From an uncultured Dorea sp. (lineage in GTDB: Bacteria > Bacillota > Clostridia > Lachnospirales > Lachnospiraceae): 64,000 nucleotides of DNA. The stretch covers positions 1 to 64,000 of the forward strand of contig CAPEBR010000021.1 of NCBI GenBank assembly GCA_948602995.1, written 5' to 3'. A program made the position numbers and the translations under genes. Below, piece after piece: positions 60,324-64,000 of this stretch; the first letter of the stretch is position 1; each line of letters opens with the position of its first letter. The notes beneath the pieces are model-generated. The model was not told the DNA's origin, did no database searches, and saw only the letters and a program-made list of their open reading frames with translations.

Positions 60324-63300
60324 ATGAAAAAAATAACGCGGAAGATATTAGCAGGGATACTGGCGTTTGTGATGGTATTCGGATGCTTTGGCGGAATGGG
60401 GACGTTGGAGGCTAAGGCAGCAGGGACAGAGGTACAGCGTGTATTGAAGATACAACTTGTGGATGAAAAGGGGAATCCAGTACAAGAGCAATTGGCGCTT
60501 TGCTTAACTTCGGATGATGGTGAAATTGTGGAACTAGGTTCTACAGATGCAACTGGTAAATTGGATTTTGAGTACGCCAATCTAGATTTAGGCTTTGCTT
60601 CAGATGATGTTGTTTCATGTTTGCTTGGATTGATACCAGATGAGGCTAATAAAAATTATATATGTGAAAATAAAAATATCGACTTTTCAATAGATTGGGA
60701 TAATTCCACATATGCATCCCAAATATGGTACATTTCATGTATAGGTGATCTAGACTACGAAGACGACCCGCAAGATGAGTTGAGTACTGAGCTTGTGATT
60801 AAAAAGAATGGAACGAATCCAAATCAGATTCTAAAAATCAATACCATGGATGAGGCTGGAAATGCAGTATCAGATGTGGCATTGTCCCTCTCTAAAGATG
60901 GTCAAGAGGTTGTGGTACTGCCAAAGGTCTCGAATAGTCTTATCGAATATCCCCTCGCTGAGGTCAAAGCAGCAGGAGAATATACACTTGGAGTTGCTTC
61001 TACAGAGAAAAGATATACATGTGATCCGATCCCAGTAATACTTGAAGAAAGCAGCGGAAATATGATTGTTTCGTCTGTAAACAGTGAAGCATATACGGGC
61101 GAATCTCCAGTCCCTTTTACTGTTAAACCCATCAAAATTACTGAAATATCAGCGAAACCATCTATAGTCTCCAAGAGTTGGAGCGGCGATATAGAACTTA
61201 ATGTCAAAGGAACAAATTTACCGGATACATTATATTACAGGCGGCTTATAAGAACAGAACAGGGTGACAGTCCTATTAATGGGGAGGCCGTCACTCCGGT
61301 TACACCAACAGGGTCAGCTACAGAAAAAATCTTCACCGTGCCCTTGCCAGCGGCAACTAATGACCAGATCGGATGGAAGATTGAAGTGCATCTCTTTTCT
61401 TCGGATTTATTAGGAATGGAATCTGCCGTAGTTAGTGTTATAGAAGGCGCAACAAAAGAGGAACTGCAGACAGCTGTCAGCACGGCAGAAGAAAACATAG
61501 CCAAAAGGCAAGAAGAAGACTATACGCCGGAAAGCTGGGCCGAATATAAGGAAGCGATTGAAGCTGCCAGACTCCTTCTAGACAGCGAAGGATCAGCAAC
61601 AGATTATACGCAGGCAATAGAAAGCATTAAAACAGCGGAGACTAATTTGAATAATGGATGGATCCCTTACAGGGAAAAAGTCACTACTTTTGAGATCTCA
61701 GTCTTGGATGAAACAAATAATCCGATTAGTACAGACAGTAATTTGAAGTTTCAGCTTGTCAAAAATGACAATCAAGAGATTATCTATGACGCTAAAATGA
61801 ATGACAAAGGTGTCGTTATTGTAGATGCCAGCCAAATTGACAAGGAAGGATACTACACATTTAAAATAACAGATGGCAGCAGCTACACGACCAGCCAAAG
61901 TATTACAATTCGTTTTTCTGTAGGTGATGTGTCCAAAAAGATCTATATTCAAAATGTGGCAGTAGCTGGGGGAGATAGCTATACATTTGATCCACACAGC
62001 CCCAGGTTAACCCTTAATGTCAAGGAAGCACAGGCGCAGCCTAAGATTTCAGATGTCAGCGCAGCGGCAGCGCTCGTGAGAGATGAAGGAAAGGTAGACG
62101 TCAAGATTACCGGGATCAATCTCCCGGATACGCTTTATTATAGTCTGTCCTATGTAAAGACAGCAGGAGCCGGCACTGCCACTTCCTATAACCAGGGAAA
62201 GAAGACGAGCATTTCTGCAATTGGTTCAGATAAGGAAAGAACAATTACTGTACAATTGCCTAAGAAACCGGCAGACGCATATGCATGGAAGATCGGCGTT
62301 GCTGCTTTAGAGGCACAGGGGACTTCGGACTCTGGAGAGATCCGGGTTGTTACAGAAGCAACAAAGGCTGAGCTGCAGGCAGCAATGAATGCTGCAAATG
62401 AAGAGAAACCTACGGATTACACAGAGCAGTCCTGGGAAGCATATAAGTCTATGCTTCTGGAATACGAAAAGATCCTGGAAAAGCCGGGAGCAACTGATTT
62501 AGAGTATGGCGCTGCACTTGAAGACATTCAGAAAGCAAAAGATTTACTCGTTCCTGTAGAGGCAGTAAAAAACCGGACATTAAAGATTAAAGCAATAGAT
62601 GAAGACGGAAATCCTGTTCCGAATTTATTATTTGTAATGGAGACTGGCGCAGGCTTTAATCCGATTTCCCTGCCGGCGACCGGAACCGACGGAACATCAG
62701 CATATACTATGAATGGTCTTGCCGAGAAGAACGGAACATACAAACTGATGTTAAAAGGAAGCAATGATTATATATGCGATCTTTTGGTGAACGTTGATTT
62801 TAGTGTTTCTTCCTCACAGTATTATATCCAGCAGATTAGTGTTGGAGGAGATAAAATAAAGCCTGGCCAGGAAGCAGTTATTACAGTAAAGAAAAAGGGA
62901 AAGATCAATCAAGTTGTGTCTTCTGTTAATCGGGTCAATAAAGATGGTGAGACAGCGACTATTACGGTAACTGGAACGAATCTCCAGGAAAAACTGTTTT
63001 ATGACCTCTACTATACGAACAAAGACAATGAGCAAATAAATATAGTAAGCAAGGCGTCAGTCATGACAAATGGCGAATCTGCTACAGAGAGAACATTTGA
63101 GGTGGAAATACCGGCAGCTTCAGAATATCCGACTGCTGCAAAATGGACTGTTAGTGTATACCCCACAGATGATGCTCCAGGTAAATCTGTAAAGATGGAA
63201 GTGCCCGTGACAGGAGCAACAATTGCAAATCTGCAGAGAGAAATCAGATCTGCTGACACCAGCTATAGAGAAGAACACCATACCCGGGCCAGCTGGAAAG

Positions 63301-64000
63301 TATTTTGGGATGCAAAAGAAAAGGCTAAAATGGTTGCAGCAGACGATTCGGCAACAGAGTCAGACTATCAAGAGGCACTTACAGCACTTACAAATGCTAT
63401 AGACGCACTTGTCAAGGTTGCAAAAGCTGAGACAAAAGAGGAATTAAATGCAGCAATCAATGAAATTTCACAGATGGCAAAAGCAGATTATACGCCTGAG
63501 AGCTGGAAAGTATACGAGGATGCGGTTAAATCCGCAAAAGCAGTTGCAGAGGACGAAAGAGCCTCAGAGGAAGAGTGTCTGAATGCACTGAAGATAGTCA
63601 ATGATGCAAAAGCAGGACTTACAGCCAAAACAAATAAACCTCCGGTACAAAAGGTTACAAAGGTTACAAAAATTACAGTCAGCGGCATTTCCAAAAAAGT
63701 TGCAGCTGGCAGGAAGATTCAGCTTACAGCGTCAGTGATGCCGTCAGACGCAGCGAATAAGGCCATTACCTGGACATCTTCCAACAAGAAATATGCAGCG
63801 GTTGATTCTAAAGGGAGGGTTACTGTTAAGAAAGCAGGAGCAGGCAAATCCGTTACAATCATGGCAAAGGCGGCAGATGGAAGCGGGGTAAAAGCTACAT
63901 ATAAGATTCAGATCCAAAAACATGCTGTTAAAAGTATAAAGCTGAAAGCCAGTAAAACTGTAAAAGCAGGCAGAACATTAAAGGTTAAGGCTACCGTTAA
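60324..64000 (+). CDS. Large modular surface protein with FIVAR and Big2 domains, cut by the window end
   Basis: At least 1225 codons, no stop before the window ends. After a signal peptide (to about residue 32, ending near EAKAA) three kinds of module alternate: a Cna-B/prealbumin-like strand set (LKIQLVDEKGNPV, LKINTMDEAGNAV, LKIKAIDEDGNPV), a beta domain with TNLPDTLYY or INLPDTLYY, and FIVAR three-helix units (DYTPESWAEYKEAIEAARLL near 397, TDYTEQSWEAYKSML near 694, RASWKVFWDAKEKAK near 985, DYTPESWKVYEDAVKSAK near 1054). Big2 domains follow from about 1113. GAGGAAG precedes the ATG. FIVAR units bind glycans or matrix proteins in other bacteria. Probably co-transcribed with the gene before it. 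Confidence 0.85.
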   Translation, partial: MKKITRKILAGILAFVMVFGCFGGMGTLEAKAAGTEVQRVLKIQLVDEKGNPVQEQLALCLTSDDGEIVELGSTDATGKLDFEYANLDLGFASDDVVSCLLGLIPDEANKNYICENKNIDFSIDWDNSTYASQIWYISCIGDLDYEDDPQDELSTELVIKKNGTNPNQILKINTMDEAGNAVSDVALSLSKDGQEVVVLPKVSNSLIEYPLAEVKAAGEYTLGVASTEKRYTCDPIPVILEESSGNMIVSSVNSEAYTGESPVPFTVKPIKITEISAKPSIVSKSWSGDIELNVKGTNLPDTLYYRRLIRTEQGDSPINGEAVTPVTPTGSATEKIFTVPLPAATNDQIGWKIEVHLFSSDLLGMESAVVSVIEGATKEELQTAVSTAEENIAKRQEEDYTPESWAEYKEAIEAARLLLDSEGSATDYTQAIESIKTAETNLNNGWIPYREKVTTFEISVLDETNNPISTDSNLKFQLVKNDNQEIIYDAKMNDKGVVIVDASQIDKEGYYTFKITDGSSYTTSQSITIRFSVGDVSKKIYIQNVAVAGGDSYTFDPHSPRLTLNVKEAQAQPKISDVSAAAALVRDEGKVDVKITGINLPDTLYYSLSYVKTAGAGTATSYNQGKKTSISAIGSDKERTITVQLPKKPADAYAWKIGVAALEAQGTSDSGEIRVVTEATKAELQAAMNAANEEKPTDYTEQSWEAYKSMLLEYEKILEKPGATDLEYGAALEDIQKAKDLLVPVEAVKNRTLKIKAIDEDGNPVPNLLFVMETGAGFNPISLPATGTDGTSAYTMNGLAEKNGTYKLMLKGSNDYICDLLVNVDFSVSSSQYYIQQISVGGDKIKPGQEAVITVKKKGKINQVVSSVNRVNKDGETATITVTGTNLQEKLFYDLYYTNKDNEQINIVSKASVMTNGESATERTFEVEIPAASEYPTAAKWTVSVYPTDDAPGKSVKMEVPVTGATIANLQREIRSADTSYREEHHTRASWKVFWDAKEKAKMVAADDSATESDYQEALTALTNAIDALVKVAKAETKEELNAAINEISQMAKADYTPESWKVYEDAVKSAKAVAEDERASEEECLNALKIVNDAKAGLTAKTNKPPVQKVTKVTKITVSGISKKVAAGRKIQLTASVMPSDAANKAITWTSSNKKYAAVDSKGRVTVKKAGAGKSVTIMAKAADGSGVKATYKIQIQKHAVKSIKLKASKTVKAGRTLKVKATV

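Overview
The window looks like chromosomal DNA of an endospore-forming Clostridia, most likely a gut Lachnospiraceae. The reasons are a spoIIA-sigF-spoVA block, a T-box ahead of valS, the three [FeFe]-hydrogenase maturases, a GH31 alpha-glucosidase that closely resembles the Ruminococcus obeum enzyme as I remember it, and many secreted Big2/Fn3-type surface proteins. No tRNA, rRNA or CRISPR array was seen. Family names come from recognising the translated sequences by eye; no database search was run.

Layout. 1-2,300: accessory DNA with a nitroreductase-like flavoprotein, a compact type III toxin-antitoxin locus (CptIN-like), and the remains of an integrative element (excisionase, a degenerate repeat, and an integrase start fused to an ATPase fragment). 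2,400-20,600 (mostly minus strand): a housekeeping and sporulation block that reads T-box, valS, LTA-synthase-like gene, folC, small gene, TPR gene, spoIIAA-spoIIAB-sigF, small gene, spoVAA-VAB-VAC, small gene. spoVAD-spoVAE are cut off from spoVAC by about 3.7 kb holding a lipoprotein, a secreted protein and a truncated ATPase. 20,700-29,300: two large surface proteins and the GH31 enzyme. 29,500-39,700: an AT-rich accessory region with an ArsR regulator, an AEC transporter, a decayed amidase, and a RiPP-like island (32.3-38.8 kb) with a consensus promoter, a BtrH-like protein, an intact radical SAM/SPASM protein, a gutted second radical SAM gene, two ABC half-exporters, a small membrane protein and a 27-codon Cys-Cys-Asn-Trp-ending peptide gene. 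39,800-46,000: an intact DUF4143 ATPase followed by a graveyard of fused, frameshifted sugar-transport and surface-protein genes. 46,400-50,650: hydE-hydG-hydF. 50,600-56,500: DUF1934 gene, pfkA, dnaE and a secreted protein. 56,700-64,000: a broken DUF4143 ATPase and two tandem Big2 surface proteins, the second running off the window.

Two families of small non-coding elements are scattered through the window. One is G-rich inverted repeats carrying GGGGACGGGG that sit on or beside stop codons. The other is about 133-bp elements with GTTACTGTTCAC ends; two of the three copies are flanked by 8-bp direct repeats, so they look like MITEs. The most interesting functional candidates are the RiPP-like island, the one-repeat type III toxin-antitoxin locus, and the G-rich elements, one of which supplies the stop codons of two convergent genes.
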